Below, piece by piece: positions 42,172 to 52,711 of a stretch of 64,000 nt of DNA. Numbering within the stretch: the stretch's first letter is position 1; the number at the start of each line of letters is the position of its first letter. This stretch comes from Bemisia tabaci (lineage: Eukaryota > Arthropoda > Insecta > Hemiptera > Aleyrodidae). The translations under genes were made by a program, and so were the position numbers. The stretch is from positions 28,716,098 through 28,780,097 of the forward strand of contig NC_092796.1 of NCBI RefSeq assembly GCF_918797505.1. Direction: 5' to 3'. Below the pieces are notes generated by a model that worked only from the letters and a program-made list of their open reading frames with translations, ran no database searches and was not told the origin of the DNA.

Positions 42172-42421
42172 GAATTGAGGGGCTTAGAGGACAAGGCGCA
42201 TAAATGCAGTTTTTGAAAAATTGAGATATTAATGATTTCAAGTGAAATTAACCTTAATGCATATTCTGTGAAAAATTCGCTCCCAAATTCAAATTTTTAA
42301 GCATCAAAAAGTCAGTTTGAACTTTCTCTCCGGTATAAGAATCCATGTAATTTCGAAACTTCGAACACGTATAATGGCAAAATCTGCACTTATGCACCTT
42401 GTCGTCCAAGCCCCTGAATTC
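42172..42421. mobile_element. Family Z inverted-repeat element
   Basis: GAATTGAGGGGCTTAGAGGAC..GGCGCATAAATGCAG pairs with CTGCACTTATGCACC..GTCCAAGCCCCTGAATTC. 250 bp. The core AT-rich stem continues inward. A single copy in the window. Confidence 0.8.
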
Positions 42422-42756
42422 TGGATTTGATAAAAATTCTAAACGGTAAAGTCCGATGAAAAACCACAGAAATTATAGACTTACCGACTTTTGTTCCTGG
42501 TAGGATACGAAACTCACTGTTGGTGTACCGTAGGATGAGTCAGTCTACTTATTATTTTTATACTTATATATCTGAGTAGGGCAGCGCATGGGGACATACT
42601 TTTTATGAATAAATTTGACAGCATTCAGCAATTTGGAACTACAATATCTGGCTCAGTTCAGGATCAACGTATGTACCATTAGTTTCCCCATACACATAAG
42701 TGTGTTTACGGTTGGTATAGGAATCGTCACTTTTAATTGCAAAATGCCGTACAATT

Positions 42757-43187
42757 GGACCGAGTTTAACAGAAAGGAACCAAGCCGCATCAGCTATTGT
42801 CAAATTTAACTGGGCAATACAATTTTTTACGAGAGAACGTTTGTGCGGATTCCTTTGAAATTGCTAAGGAATTCGCTTCAATATGGAGAATTTTCACTGC
42901 AATTTGCACGAAAATCCGCAGAACTGTTTTCTTGTAAAAAATTAAATTGCCCAATTAAATTTGGCAATAGCTTTAATTGCAATTTAATTGGGCAATTTAA
43001 TTTTTTACAAGAAAACAGTTGTGCGGATTTTCGTGCAAATGTTAGTGAATTTTCTACATAGTACAAAGCACATTCCTTAAAATATTCAAAGGAATCTATA
43101 CACACATTCTCTCGTAAAAAATTAAATTGCCCAATTAAATTTGGCAATAGCTGATGTGGCTTGGTTCCTTTCTGTTTAACGCGGTCC
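42757..43187. mobile_element. Family O element with a duplicated internal hairpin (O4)
   Basis: Left GGACCGAGTTTAACAGAAAGGAACC, right GGTTCCTTTCTGTTTAACGCGGTCC. AATT flanks both sides. At 431 bp it is nearly twice O3. It contains two consecutive stem units, with ATTTGGCAATAGCTTTAATTGCAATT at the central junction and GAAAACAGTTGTGCGG-type arms repeated, as if two O cores were fused between one pair of termini. Confidence 0.88.
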
Positions 43188-43681
43188 AATTGTAACCTAT
43201 AACCCCTTAAAATCACAATTAATCCACCTGTATCAGAGCCCCCCGATTAAAGCCTCCAATGTTTGTCTTTTTATTTACCAAACTTCGTACGTGTATGTTT
43301 GGATAAGTTAGTTAGTTAATGATGATAAACTGAACATGCAAGCATGCATACATGATCGTTGGATGATCAGAGCTCATAAGTATTAGACATGGATCCTGCG
43401 ACGCAATGCAGCGAGTCCTTGAGTGGAAGTTTTCTTTTTTCAGAGGCGGTTCATGCTCGGTTATGAGACTGAGTAATCACTTAGCAGTGGCTGCGGTGAT
43501 ATTTTCGCTGCCTTATGAGGACAATTAAAATCAATGAAAGTCGTAAAGTAGGAGCGTCGAGAATAGATTACGCTTCGAGACCTTCGATTGTCGATGGTCG
43601 ATATGGATTCTCAAAGTACCTCAGTGTCAACTTTGGCATGAAATCGTAGCATTTTGACTCTAGCAAGTTGAAAGGATAGAC

Positions 43682-43942
43682 ATATCGACGGTGAAAGTCG
43701 GCAATCACATAACTCGGTTTGCGACGTCGCAGACTTCCCGTCATACTTTATTTGTTAAACGGAAAACTACTCAACGGTAATTCTTTAAAACTGCCGTGAT
43801 TTTTCTTCTATGTGCGAGGAAAATTCTGCAAAAACTTCAATGAATCACGTCCATTTGTTCTCCGTTAAAAAAATAACATAGTTGCGGAGATTTTCAGACA
43901 CCGCAAACGAGTTATGTGATTGCCGACTTGCACCGTCGATAT
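43682..43942. mobile_element. Family N element (N3)
   Basis: ATATCGACGGTGAAAGTCGGCAATCAC to GTGATTGCCGACTTGCACCGTCGATAT. 261 bp, the same length as N2, with GACGTCGCAGACTTCCCGTC near the left. Confidence 0.92.
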
Positions 43943-43976
43943 ACTACAGGAAAAAATTTATGTGTCTGTGCGTTAC

Positions 43977-44055
43977 AGTGGCGTGGCGTGAATGATCGAT
44001 TATCGATAATTCCCCATTTAAAGCTGTGGTAAAGAATCGATTATCAAGGTGTTCG
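43977..44055. mobile_element. Family P fragment (P6)
   Basis: AGTGGCGTGGCGTGAATGATCGATTATCG..CCATTTAAAGC, GTAAAGAATCGATTATCAAGGTGTTCG, then homology ends. One end only. Confidence 0.72.
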
Positions 44056-44679
44056 TCTCTTTTCGTACAGTCTGGGTTTTTAGCATAGAAAACAACGAAA
44101 ATAACCGAAAAACCCAGTTTAAACCAAAAGCTTGGGTTACTGTGTGTTCCAATTCCCATACTAACCTAATTTGTATGTTATTTTCTCTCTCGATGTATCG
44201 ACAATCGATAGCTAAAGTGTAAACATTACGCTTATCAGATTGCGAGGCTTACAGATCTTCAGTAGAGGTTTTAAAAAAAGAAATATGAAAAATAAATATT
44301 ACAAACCAATTTTCTAGATAGTTTTTGTGAATTATCTACACTTCTGCACTCGTAAAAAATAAACCTTAAAATTTTAAATTGATATATTGGTTTTAAATAG
44401 TTGAATACAAAAAGAAACAAATAAAAAATGTGTGAAAAAAATATAATCAGAAATTTTGTAAGATTGTAATGAAGGCAAGAGTTTCGTTGCCATCGCAATA
44501 ATAAAGTTAGCTTCCAGTCAGGTTTGAAGAACTTTTCAGTTAAATATACATATTTAAAATAACTAAGAGGAAGAAAAGAGAACTTAATGTTGCCAGTTTG
44601 GCAACTGTCAAAATATGTTCATTCCATCATTTAGCGGTTTATACTTTATTAAAATGATATTTCGATATCATTACCTATA
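44056..44679. other. Unassigned AT-rich spacer
   Basis: No gene recognised. A short P-like trace (GTATCGACAATCGATAGC) lies near 44195. Confidence 0.45.
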
Positions 44680-44919
44680 CTGCCGTGCTAAATAAAAACG
44701 CCGTATGAGAGTTCGAATTTTGTCAAAAATCCTCTCCAAAATTAGTTATTTTTGAAGAAAGTTAAGAATATTTTTCAGACTTTTTAGATAAAATTACGAA
44801 CGAAATCCTCCGAAAAATCGGAAGAGAAATATATACAAATTTTCCTGAAAATTAAGGATTCGTCGACGGAATTTCGACAACGCATGATGGCCCATACAGT
44901 GTTTTTCCTTAGCAGGCAG
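44680..44919. mobile_element. Family A element with TATA target duplication (A13)
   Basis: CTGCCGTGCTAAATAAAAACGCC..TATGAGAGTTCG to CGACAACGCATGATGGCCCATACAG..CCTTAGCAGGCAG. 240 bp. TATA directly precedes and follows. Interior TATTTTTGAAGAAAGTTA defines a subfamily shared with A7 and A20. Confidence 0.93.
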
Positions 44920-45657
44920 TATAGCTCTATACTTATCGTGTAGTTGCGGTGTTGCATTCTCAAGATTGTTCAAATCCTAGTATATCTCCATAATATTTCT
45001 CATTGGGGTGATTGTTTAATAAATAAAAATAAAGAAAGGTGCTTGATAGGAGCAAATTTTTACTAATGCTCTTCAAAAATTATAGATCATGACTGGGTAC
45101 TGACTAGATTGAACTGGGCACAGTCGTCGCCTTCTCGAAAGAATGACGAGGAGAAAAATCAAAGGTTCTCTGAGGTGAGAAGAAGAAAAGGTTAGCGGCT
45201 GATCGATCTTCGACCTGACTGAATCGTATCCGAGCAACCGGGACGTAGGGCACGCTTGTCCTCTCGAAGAGAGAGAGGTGAGAAAAGGAATCTCTGGGGA
45301 TGCTGGCCCATTCTTCATGTCAGCCCAGTGAGGAAGGATTACAAAATACCCATCACAAATAAATATTTACTCACAATCAAAAATCCCGCAGGGCCTAGGA
45401 TCCACAAAAATTTGGGATAATTGAGCGAGAAATCCTTGCCCATTGTACCAAGATCTTTCGATCCCCTAGATGATAACAGAGGATCAAGATAACGTCGAAA
45501 ATCTTCGCTTTGTGGGTCATTTTGACGTTTATTGTTCTTGGGGTACGTGGTTGTAAATCGTCAGGAGAGGAGGCTGAATCTGGTATGGTAGTTCTAGCTC
45601 TCTTGGTCGGGGGTAGGCAACATTGGTTGTAAATTTGTCCGTGCCTCTCGACCGCCG
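44920..45657. other. Unassigned spacer
   Basis: Nothing recognised. An 81-residue minus frame has no family resemblance. Confidence 0.4.
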
Positions 45658-45890
45658 CACGGTGGATCGAGTCTATAGGAGAGGTCGGACAAAATTTAGA
45701 AACTTTAAACGCCTATAATTCCGTTTATACAAAACTTTGAGGTTCTAACAGTAGTTCCATTGGTTTAATCGTGAAATTTTCTCCTCGAGGCACCTCTTAA
45801 AATTTAAAATGTGACGAAATAAACATCAAAATTTGCAGTTTTAGTAAACAATTTTACGTCCGACCTATCTATTGGACTCGATCCACTGTG
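45658..45890. mobile_element. Family R element (R4)
   Basis: Ends CACGGTGGATCGAGTC and GACTCGATCCACTGTG, core GTTCCATTGGTTTAATCGTG and GACGAAATAAACATCAAAATTTGC. 233 bp, identical in length to R1. CGCCG directly outside both ends, as at R1. Confidence 0.88.
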
Positions 45891-45915
45891 CGCCGAGGGT
45901 TTTAATAAAGGACGC

Positions 45916-46083
45916 AGTAGCGAGGCGTGCTTCGCGATATATCGAATTATCGATTGATATGTCATTTAAGCACGTGGAAAAGAGTCGATAAAGGAGTGTT
46001 CGCAACAAACACCGTAATAATCGATTCTTTACCATCGCTTCAAATGGAGAAATACCGATAATCGATCATTCACGCCTCGCCAC
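45916..46083. mobile_element. Family P element (P7)
   Basis: AGTAGCGAGGCGTGCTTCGCGA to TTCACGCCTCGCCACT, with AGTCGATAAAGGAGTGTTCGC and AATCGATTCTTTACCAT inside. 168 bp. Confidence 0.85.
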
Positions 46084-46213
46084 TAAGAGGATGCTGTACT
46101 TCCCTCTTTTGATCTGCTATGTTTGTGTTTCGAAATTGTCAGATTTTAATGCAATTAAGTGCTTTAATTAGCCTGTACGTGAGATACCCTACTTTTAGCT
46201 TAGTTTTGAGATA

Positions 46214-46443
46214 CACCGGAAAAAAAAACACATTGGATCTAGAGTCCAGACTCTTGAAAACATCGACAAGAAAAAATACTCTTGATTAAATCAGATTTAA
46301 GCTTAATTCAAACGAAAATCCGCTAATATTAAGAGGCTTGGGTCTTGATTTAAGCAAAAATCCGATTGAATTAAGAGTATTTTTTCTTGTCGATGTTTCT
46401 AAGAGTCTGGACTCTAGATCCAATGTGTTTTTTTTTTCCAGTG
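46214..46443. mobile_element. Family B element, TA target duplication (B3)
   Basis: CACCGGAAAAAAAAACACATTGG..GAGTCCAGACTCTTG to AAGAGTCTGGACTC..TTTTTTTCCAGTG, 230 bp, TA on both borders. One terminal base differs (CACCG). Confidence 0.9.
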
Positions 46444-46507
46444 TACAAGTGCATGTGCAGTGCAAGATCTTCCAACAGTTAAATGTCATTTTGATATGTT
46501 AAGCATG

Positions 46508-46757
46508 GCCGACATCGGTTGGTCCAGTGGTTAGCGCAACTGATCACAGACCTAGATGTCCCGGGTTCGAATCCCGGCCTCGGTGGCAAGATTTGATGGT
46601 CTCAGATCTTGTCACCGTGGAGTGGCATGGATGTTTCTCTTCGTTTCTTCCTTTGTACTTCCATTTCTACTGTTGTTGTAATCTTCCCATCATTTAGCGG
46701 TGGCTGTTTGTCTACACGACTAAGGCCAATGAACTATACCTAGAGTGCGCAAGCTCT

Positions 46758-46801
<44 letters not shown>
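46508..46801 (+). mobile_element. tRNA-derived SINE with 14-bp target duplication
   Basis: The head has TGGTCCAGTGGTTAGCGC (A box) and GGGTTCGAATCCC (B box), the internal promoter of RNA polymerase III. A unique body of about 170 bp follows and the element ends in a run of about 42 A (46759-46801). ATATGTTAAGCATG is repeated at 46494-46507 and after the tail. The pairing outside the promoter boxes is imperfect, so it is a retroposon rather than a tRNA gene. It moves with the enzymes of a LINE not found in this window. Confidence 0.95.
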
Positions 46802-46805
<4 letters not shown>

Positions 46806-46870
46806 GTTAAGCATGTAATGGATCTTTTACCGCTGAAAATTTGACGTTAATAAAATGTGATATTATTTTT

Positions 46871-47123
46871 CTGATGTGCCAAGAAAGAAAGCCTTATCCC
46901 CATTCAAGAGTCACCAAATTTCCCTGGGTAAACCATGTATCTTCCAGGAAAGTGATGCATATATTTCCTTAACATTTTTAGATATTTCAGATAAAATTGC
47001 GGACACAATCGGCGGAAAATTTGAAGGAAAATATCCAAAATTTCCCCCAAGAAATGCGGTTTTTATTGAGGGAAATATGGTAACATCTGAAGGTTCATAC
47101 GATGCTATTCCTGAGCGTGGCAG
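46871..47123. mobile_element. Family A element (A14)
   Basis: Worn left end CTGATGTGCCAAGAAAGAAAGCC..CATTCAAGAGTCACC and right GGTAACATCTGAAGGTTCATACG..CTGAGCGTGGCAG. 253 bp. A 116-residue frame runs straight through it and is therefore not a gene. Confidence 0.85.
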
Positions 47124-47454
47124 TGATGCACTAGTAATATGGGTGCAGTTAAAAGCCACCGTAAAAACTCATATTTTCACCCTAAAAGTATGTCTCAGAA
47201 CAAACAGTGCATTGAAACCGATGTAAGAGATAATTTGATGACTGACAACCGTAAACCTAATTGTCCTCCACCCCCTACTTAATCTCACCCTCTTTATTGG
47301 TATTCCCTCCATAATTCTCTCACTTTTCAAGCTCGCATCAAATAAGAGGGGGAGGGGCAAACTATTAACCAGTGAGCTGATAATATCAGGAAAATTGACT
47401 GTATGATGAAGACGGAGAGGTTCCAAGACGGAAGGTTCCCAGAATTCATCGGTT

Positions 47455-47695
47455 CTCAAAGGAAAGAACGCAACTGCAGCTCGACGTTGCGAAATCTCCA
47501 CTCTCAATTCATGTTTTCCCCAAAAAATGATCGGGAATTTCTGCCTGAAAACTTCAACGAGTTTTCATCCGTCCTCGGGCAGAGAACACCGAAAGTCCGA
47601 ACAAGAGTGGTACAGTCATATTCTCGTGAAAAATATGATGGTTCGAGTCAATTCTGCAAGATTGGAATGGAGTTAGGTTCCTTCATCCGGGCAGC
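47455..47695. mobile_element. Family T element (T2)
   Basis: GGAAAGAACGCAACTGCAGCTCGACGTTGC at the left, GCAAGATTGGAATGGAGTTAGGTTCC at the right. About 240 bp. Overlapping frames are not conserved in T1. Confidence 0.7.
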
Positions 47696-48012
47696 GACGT
47701 AGTACAAGGTGGTGAGGACGAAGACACCCCGGCGTGGAAGCAGCTGACGTCTGTCAGGCTGAGCATGAGCATGATCCGGCCAAGAATAAACTAATTAAGG
47801 GTATGTAGATGAGGAAGGATCGGCTCTTTTTTTATGGGGTCGACTATTTTCGGGGGTGGAAGAGGAAGTGCTCACCTGCAGTCGACGCTGGAGGAAGTGT
47901 TAACATACCTACTTCCCCCGCAGAGCCACCACGCTTCGCCCTCCGACGAGTAGCGCCTCCCTAACTTCCATTCTCGCTCTTGCCGCTTTTCTTACTATCT
48001 GCCGGCTCATTA

Positions 48013-48134
48013 AGACGTATTTCTGTCAAACGGAACTATGTGCATTATGACGTGAGCCCTGTTATGAATATATTCTTTTGGGTCTCAGGGCTCATGTCTT
48101 AATGCACATAGTTCCGTTTGACAGAAATACGTTC
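48013..48134. mobile_element. Family F element (F2)
   Basis: AGACGTATTTCTGTCAAACGGAAC..ATGTGCATTATGACG pairs with GTCTTAATGCACATAGTTCCG..GACAGAAATACGTTC. 122 bp hairpin with a loop around CCTGTTATGAATATATTC. Confidence 0.88.
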
Positions 48135-48188
48135 ATTATCGAATTTGCTCTTGGTTCTGCTAAACGGAAGTAAAGACGTATGAGAAAT

Positions 48189-48515
48189 ATGGGGTGTGCA
48201 CTGAAAGCTGCTTAAGTAACAATGTAAAAGTGGACACCTGATGCCCACTAATGCCTATGATTCCTTTTGGAAAAATGGATAAGTGGGATTTTACAATAAA
48301 TCAAGCGGAATAAGCGCCAAAATATGCGGCATTCGTGCTCGCTCGTCTTTAACTCATGAGCCCTGTCCACAAGGCTCTCGTCACATGTCCACGGCTCACG
48401 AGTTAGCGTTCAGTCCCTTTTGATTTTATGTCAAATCCCGCTTTTCAATTTTCTCAAAAGGAGCAATATCCACTTTTACATTGTTTTTTATCCAGCTTCC
48501 ATGAGCACACCCCAT
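48189..48515. mobile_element. Inverted-repeat element DD
   Basis: ATGGGGTGTGCACTGAAAGC, ACAATGTAAAAGTGGA, CCTTTTGGAAAAATGG and AAGTGGGATTTTAC pair in order with ACCCCAT, TCCACTTTTACATTGT, TTTCTCAAAAGG and AAATCCCGCTTTTC. About 327 bp. A family F-like terminus (AAATACGTCC) lies just right of it at about 48548. Confidence 0.75.
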
Positions 48516-48718
48516 CTCCCCACTTCCACATGGTTCTCTTTAGCATAAATACGTCCAACTGTTGTTTGTTGGTGAACTGTATGTATGTTTTTCTTTATAA
48601 CATACAATAAAATATGATTTTCAAAGATGAAAAGGAAGCAACTTTGCAATCATAGTCAAACGGATCTGTTACGCACAAGGAATATAGGCTAAAGGCAAAA
48701 TCGCACGAAATTTACATT

Positions 48719-48960
48719 CACTGGAAAAAAAAAAAACAAAAAAAAAAAACACATTGGATCTAGAGTCCAGACTCTTGAAAACATTGACAAGAACAAGGAC
48801 TCTTGGTTCAATCAGATTTAAGCTTAAATCAAAAGGAAATACGCTCAAATTAAGAGGCTGGGTTCTTGATTTAAGCTTAAATCTGATTGAATCAAGAGTA
48901 TTTTTCTTGTCAATGTTTTTGAGAGTCTAGACTCTAGATCCAATGTGTTTTTTTCCAGTG
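48719..48960. mobile_element. Family B element (B4)
   Basis: CACTGGAAAAAAAAAAAAC.. to ..TTTTTTCCAGTG, 242 bp, slightly long because of A-rich slippage at the left. The right border abuts satellite X2, and no matching 2-bp duplication is visible. Confidence 0.9.
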
Positions 48961-49251
48961 CCTGGTGATTTCCTATCCTCTGCTTTGAGTAAACACGACA
49001 TCTAAGAGTGATACCACTATTCGGCCTCGTGAGAGCTCGGGTTGCCTACACTGAAAACTGAAGGCAAACTGACAGTTAGGTATAGTCACAGCTCCGCACC
49101 CCTCGCTTAGTGATTTCCTGTCTTCTGCTTTGAGTAAACACGACATCTGAGAGTGATACCACTATTCGGCCTCGTGGGAGCTCGGGTTGCCTACACTGAA
49201 AACTGAAGGTAAACTGACAGTGAGGTATGGTCACTCACAGCTCTGTGCGCC
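48961..49251 (+). repeat. 145-bp satellite, two units (X2)
   Basis: GTGATTTCCT starts units at 48965 and 49110 (145-bp spacing). Each continues GCTTTGAGTAAACACGACATCT, GAGTGATACCACTATTCGG and GGGTTGCCTACACTGAAAACTGAAGG. Same unit as X1 at 9770, in opposite orientation. Flanked by a B copy on each side. Confidence 0.92.
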
Positions 49252-49460
49252 ACGCTGGATCTGGAGTCCAGACTCTTGAAAGCATTGACAAGAAAAAATG
49301 CTCTTGATTCAATCGGATTTTTGCTTGAATCAAAACGAAATCCGCTTAAATTAAGAGGCTTGGTTCTTGATTTAAGCTAGATTCTGATTGAATCAAGAGT
49401 ACCTTTTCTTGTCGGTGTTTTTAAGAGACTGGACTCTAGATCCAATGCGTTTCTCCCCAT
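49250..49460. mobile_element. Family B element with worn ends (B5)
   Basis: GCTGGATCTGGAGTCCAGACTCTTG to GAGACTGGACTCTAGATCCAATGCG..TCTCCCCA. The terminal CACTGGAAAAAA and its partner are lost, and the core is well conserved. Confidence 0.85.
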
Positions 49461-50074
49461 TGTTGAGTACTTTTCTAAGCGAATTGGTGCATATTAAGTT
49501 TTCGCTAGACCCATTGCTAAACTCTCTGGTACTCAGTCATCATGAGGCAAATCTAAGCGTTGCCTTCCAAGAGTAACTTTTCTACTATGGCAGATAACAG
49601 TAGGGGGTTTCTAAAATAGGTCCTCACTTTCTCGCCGAGGATGAGTGCGAAGGTGGGCGGGGAAATCAATGAAGCATCACTCTGCACTCGGCAGCGGCGG
49701 AACCCACTTTCGGAGATGGGAGCCGGCCATGTTCGGGTTCGACAGGAGAACCCGCTCCACAGCGACGTCGACGTTGAAGCATGTGTTGCCCGGGCCTGGG
49801 CGCGGAGCTTTCATTCATTTGTCACTGGATCCTGTGGACTTCCGTCAAATCTGAACTACTTTCCGCGCCGCCCGGGCCGCGCCGCCGGAAGAGACGGCGC
49901 CAACGCTAATTCCTCTCCAACGCTCCGCGCCGCCCGCCCGCCCGCCCGCCCGCTGCTCGCGACCATCCGCCACGGATCCGACCCGGCCAACCACTGCTGC
50001 AGCCGGATTTAACGAAAAAAAAAAAAATAAAATAAAAATAAATAAATAATAATAATTGAAGTAAAAATGGATTG
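49461..50074. other. Unassigned region, GC-rich 49640-49990
   Basis: Strongly GC-rich with a CCCGCC repeat near 49925-49955, then abruptly A-rich (50010-50060). A 123-residue plus frame and others overlap it in different phases with no recognisable domain. A CpG-island-like promoter is possible but unproven. Confidence 0.45.
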
Positions 50075-50556
50075 CTAGGGTGTCTACTAAAACAGGCTGA
50101 CCAAAAATCAGTACTTTTACAGTACGTTTTCACCACAATTCCAAGAAATTCCTCACCTTCTTAAAAGAAAAATTCAGTACTTTTTCAGTACCTCCAAATC
50201 ACTGGAAAGAAAAACACATTGGATCTAGAGTCCAGACTCTTAAAAACATCGACAAGAAAAAATACTCTTGATTCAATCAGATTTAAGCTTAAATCAAGAA
50301 CCAAGCCTCTTAATTTAAGCGAATTTCCTTTTGATTTCAGCTTAAATCTGATTGAATCAAGAGGCCTTTTTCTTGTCAATGTTTTCAAGAGTCTGGACTC
50401 TAGATCCAATGTGTTTTTTTTCCCAGTGATCGCCAGGGTGTCTACTAAAACAGGCTAACCAAAAATCAGCACATTTACAGTACTTTTTCAGCACAATTCC
50501 AAGAAATTCCACACCTTCTTAACAGAAAAATTCAGTACTTTTTCAGTACCTCCATT
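50075..50556 (+). repeat. Direct repeat EE flanking element B6
   Basis: GGGTGTCTACTAAAACAGGCT..AAAAATCAG starts at about 50078 and again at about 50436. Both copies run about 125 bp to TTCAGTACTTTTTCAGTACCTCCA. The second continues into more CAGTAC-rich sequence. Family B element B6 sits exactly between them. Confidence 0.88.
50200..50428. mobile_element. Family B element, AT target duplication (B6)
   Basis: CACTGGAAAGAAAAACACATTGG to CAATGTGTTTTTTTTCCCAGTG, 229 bp, AT on both borders. Nearly complete arms. Confidence 0.92.
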
Positions 50557-50823
50557 TGACGAAATTCGAAAAATTTCAAAAATTTGAATTTCTCTCGTAA
50601 ATTATGACAGAAATGACAAGAAATGAAAAAACTTCCGGACCTTCTTGCTGAATTTCCACGTTTTTTTCAGTACTTCCGGACCGCTCTTTAAAACATCAGT
50701 ACTATTTCCGTACTTTTCGGAAACTCCGGACTTGTATACTGCCTGATGGCATTTAACAAAAAAGTACGATTACAATGTAATAAAAGTAAAGTTGTTGAGC
50801 TGCATGTTGCATCTAACTATACT

Positions 50824-51001
50824 TATGAGTGATAGAATTGTGTGCCAAAAATGCATAATTTTTTACAGTTTTATGTATCAGGGGCTAATGCATCGTAGGA
50901 CTGAGGGGACATGACGAGACTGAGTCCTGAGATGCATCAGCCCCTGATAAAAAAAATTGTAAAAAAGTATGCATTTTTGGCACACGTTTTCATCACTCAT
51001 G
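50824..51001. mobile_element. Palindromic element AA
   Basis: TATGAGTGATAGAATTGTGTGCCAAAAATGCAT pairs with ATGCATTTTTGGCACACG..CATCACTCAT. Inside, TATCAGGGGCTAATGCATC pairs with GATGCATCAGCCCCTGATA. 178 bp hairpin. Confidence 0.85.
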
Positions 51002-51268
51002 TAATAAAATTGTTGTTTCATCACAATTATTAAACAAATTTCCCAGGATGGCATATAGTTTTCACTTCCCACCAAAAATGGTTCATTTTATAGGGAAATA
51101 ATTGTGTAAATTTTAATACTGTACACATATTAAGTATTTTTAAAAGAAAAGAAGATTTTGCACACTATTTGGGAAACACTGTAATCGCGCTGATTCCTTA
51201 TTGGTATATGCGATCCAAATGTGTGAAGCCCTCAAGGGAGGGATCTTCGTCCACAAAAACTCAAAATT

Positions 51269-51389
51269 GGACGTATTTCTGCCAATTGGAACTATGTGCA
51301 TTATGACGTAAGCCTTGTTATTTATATATTCTGATGGGCCTTAGGGCTCATGTCTTAATGCACATAGTTCGTTTAGCAGAAATACGTCC
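51269..51389. mobile_element. Family F element, AATT flanks (F3)
   Basis: GGACGTATTTCTGCC..GGAACTATGTGCATTATGACG to TCTTAATGCACATAGTTCG..AGCAGAAATACGTCC, 121 bp. AATT on both sides is a candidate 4-bp duplication. Confidence 0.88.
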
Positions 51390-51399
51390 AATTCGTCGT

Positions 51400-51560
51400 T
51401 TCCCGGATTCGTTCGTCGGGAACGTAACTACATTTCAATGTTGCCAAATTTCGACTTCCGAATTGAATTTCCAACTGGAATTTCCCTGATTTTCCCTTCA
51501 CTTCTGTACAAATGTCTAACCTATGAAGTCCACTTTGGCATAGCCAAAGTGCAAAACCAC
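51400..51560. mobile_element. Family T left half (T3)
   Basis: TCGTCGGGAACGTAACTACATTTCAATGTTGCCAAATTTCGAC matches the T left end. No right end follows. Homology fades by about 51560. Confidence 0.55.
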
Positions 51561-51589
51561 TCGTATCGATTTTCAACATTTTTGCTTCT

Positions 51590-52457
51590 ATTTTGATTTT
51601 CCTAAGAGAAACAAGCCAATGTTATAGCTTGAAATATGAACAGAATATCCTGCTAAAGGAGAAGAAAAATCAAGGGAGCTTTCGATGAATGACGGTGACA
51701 AGTTTTTTGAGCGGACCATGAAGTATAATAAAGCGCCTGTAACATAGCAACGGAGATTAATGTGGTTTCGAACTTAGGCCGTCCAATTGAGCATCAGAAA
51801 AAGACACACAAAATTTGGCCCGGATCTGAAAATGACAAGGTGGTAGGTGCTGAGTCCACACTATTTTCCGGGGATGTTTAAACTTGTTTCCCAGATAACT
51901 AAATACTATCTATTATTTTCTGTGGACTCATGATGTATAAGAGAGAGAAGGATGCATCAAGGAGGGGTTCATGTTGTCTTTTGTTCTTTTCGATTCAAAA
52001 GTGTATGCCAATTATCAAGCACCAAAGTCAACATGAAACCGAGACGATGAAGAGAAAACGAGGGTGCGAAACCCTGGCGCGGAAGATATTGAACCGTGAA
52101 TTAGAGTAAATAATGAAAATACAAGGGTAGGCCCAGACGGAAAATTCAAAAGAGAAGGGGAGCAGGCAGTGATTTGAGCTGCTACTCTGGTGTTTTAGGA
52201 AAACTAGTAATGAATTGAATTACTTAAACTTTCAGCGGGGCTACTTTTAATGGGAGGAAAATTCTTATTTATTTCTCGAGTGATTTTGTTAGGGGCGGGC
52301 AGAGGGAAACGACCTCCATCGCCGACGCGCCCGCCCGCAAAGAGGGTTGCGAAAGAAATTTATGGGACGTAAACAAAAGGCGTTGGTCGGGTTGCGTTAC
52401 GCGGCGACACGGCGCGGCACATTCTTGGCGGCCCGACGCCGGGGTCTCCTCTCCTCT
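51590..52457. other. Unassigned spacer
   Basis: Nothing recognised. A 92-residue minus frame at 52269-52547 overlaps element A15 and is not a gene. Confidence 0.45.
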
Positions 52458-52711
52458 CTGCCGTGCCCGGGAAAAACGCCGTATAAACCTCCAGGCGTTG
52501 CCAAATCTTCTCTCATAAAATGAGAATTTATCGGGAAAGTTGTACATGTTTTTCTTCCAATTTTTTTAAACAATTCTGTTCGCAATTCAATTTAAAATAC
52601 CTGAAAATGTCAATAAAAACCACGCATAACTTTCCTCCGGAGTGAATTTTAAATCAGGGGAAATTTGGCAACGTTTGAATGTTTACACGCGTTTTTTCCT
52701 GAGGACGGGAG
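52458..52711. mobile_element. Family A element, CTCT flanks (A15)
   Basis: CTGCCGTGCCCGGGAAAAACGCC..CCTCCAGGCGTTGCC to TTTGGCAACGTTTGAATG..TTCCTGAGGACGGGAG. 254 bp. CTCT on both borders, though the surrounding CT-rich sequence weakens this evidence. Confidence 0.88.

Noticed and set aside
46508..46590. tRNA gene candidate
   Set aside because: The promoter boxes are good, but the acceptor and anticodon stems do not pair well, and the body, A tail and target duplication show it is a SINE.
46876..47226. 116-residue plus frame
   Set aside because: Most of it is family A element A14; absent from other A copies.
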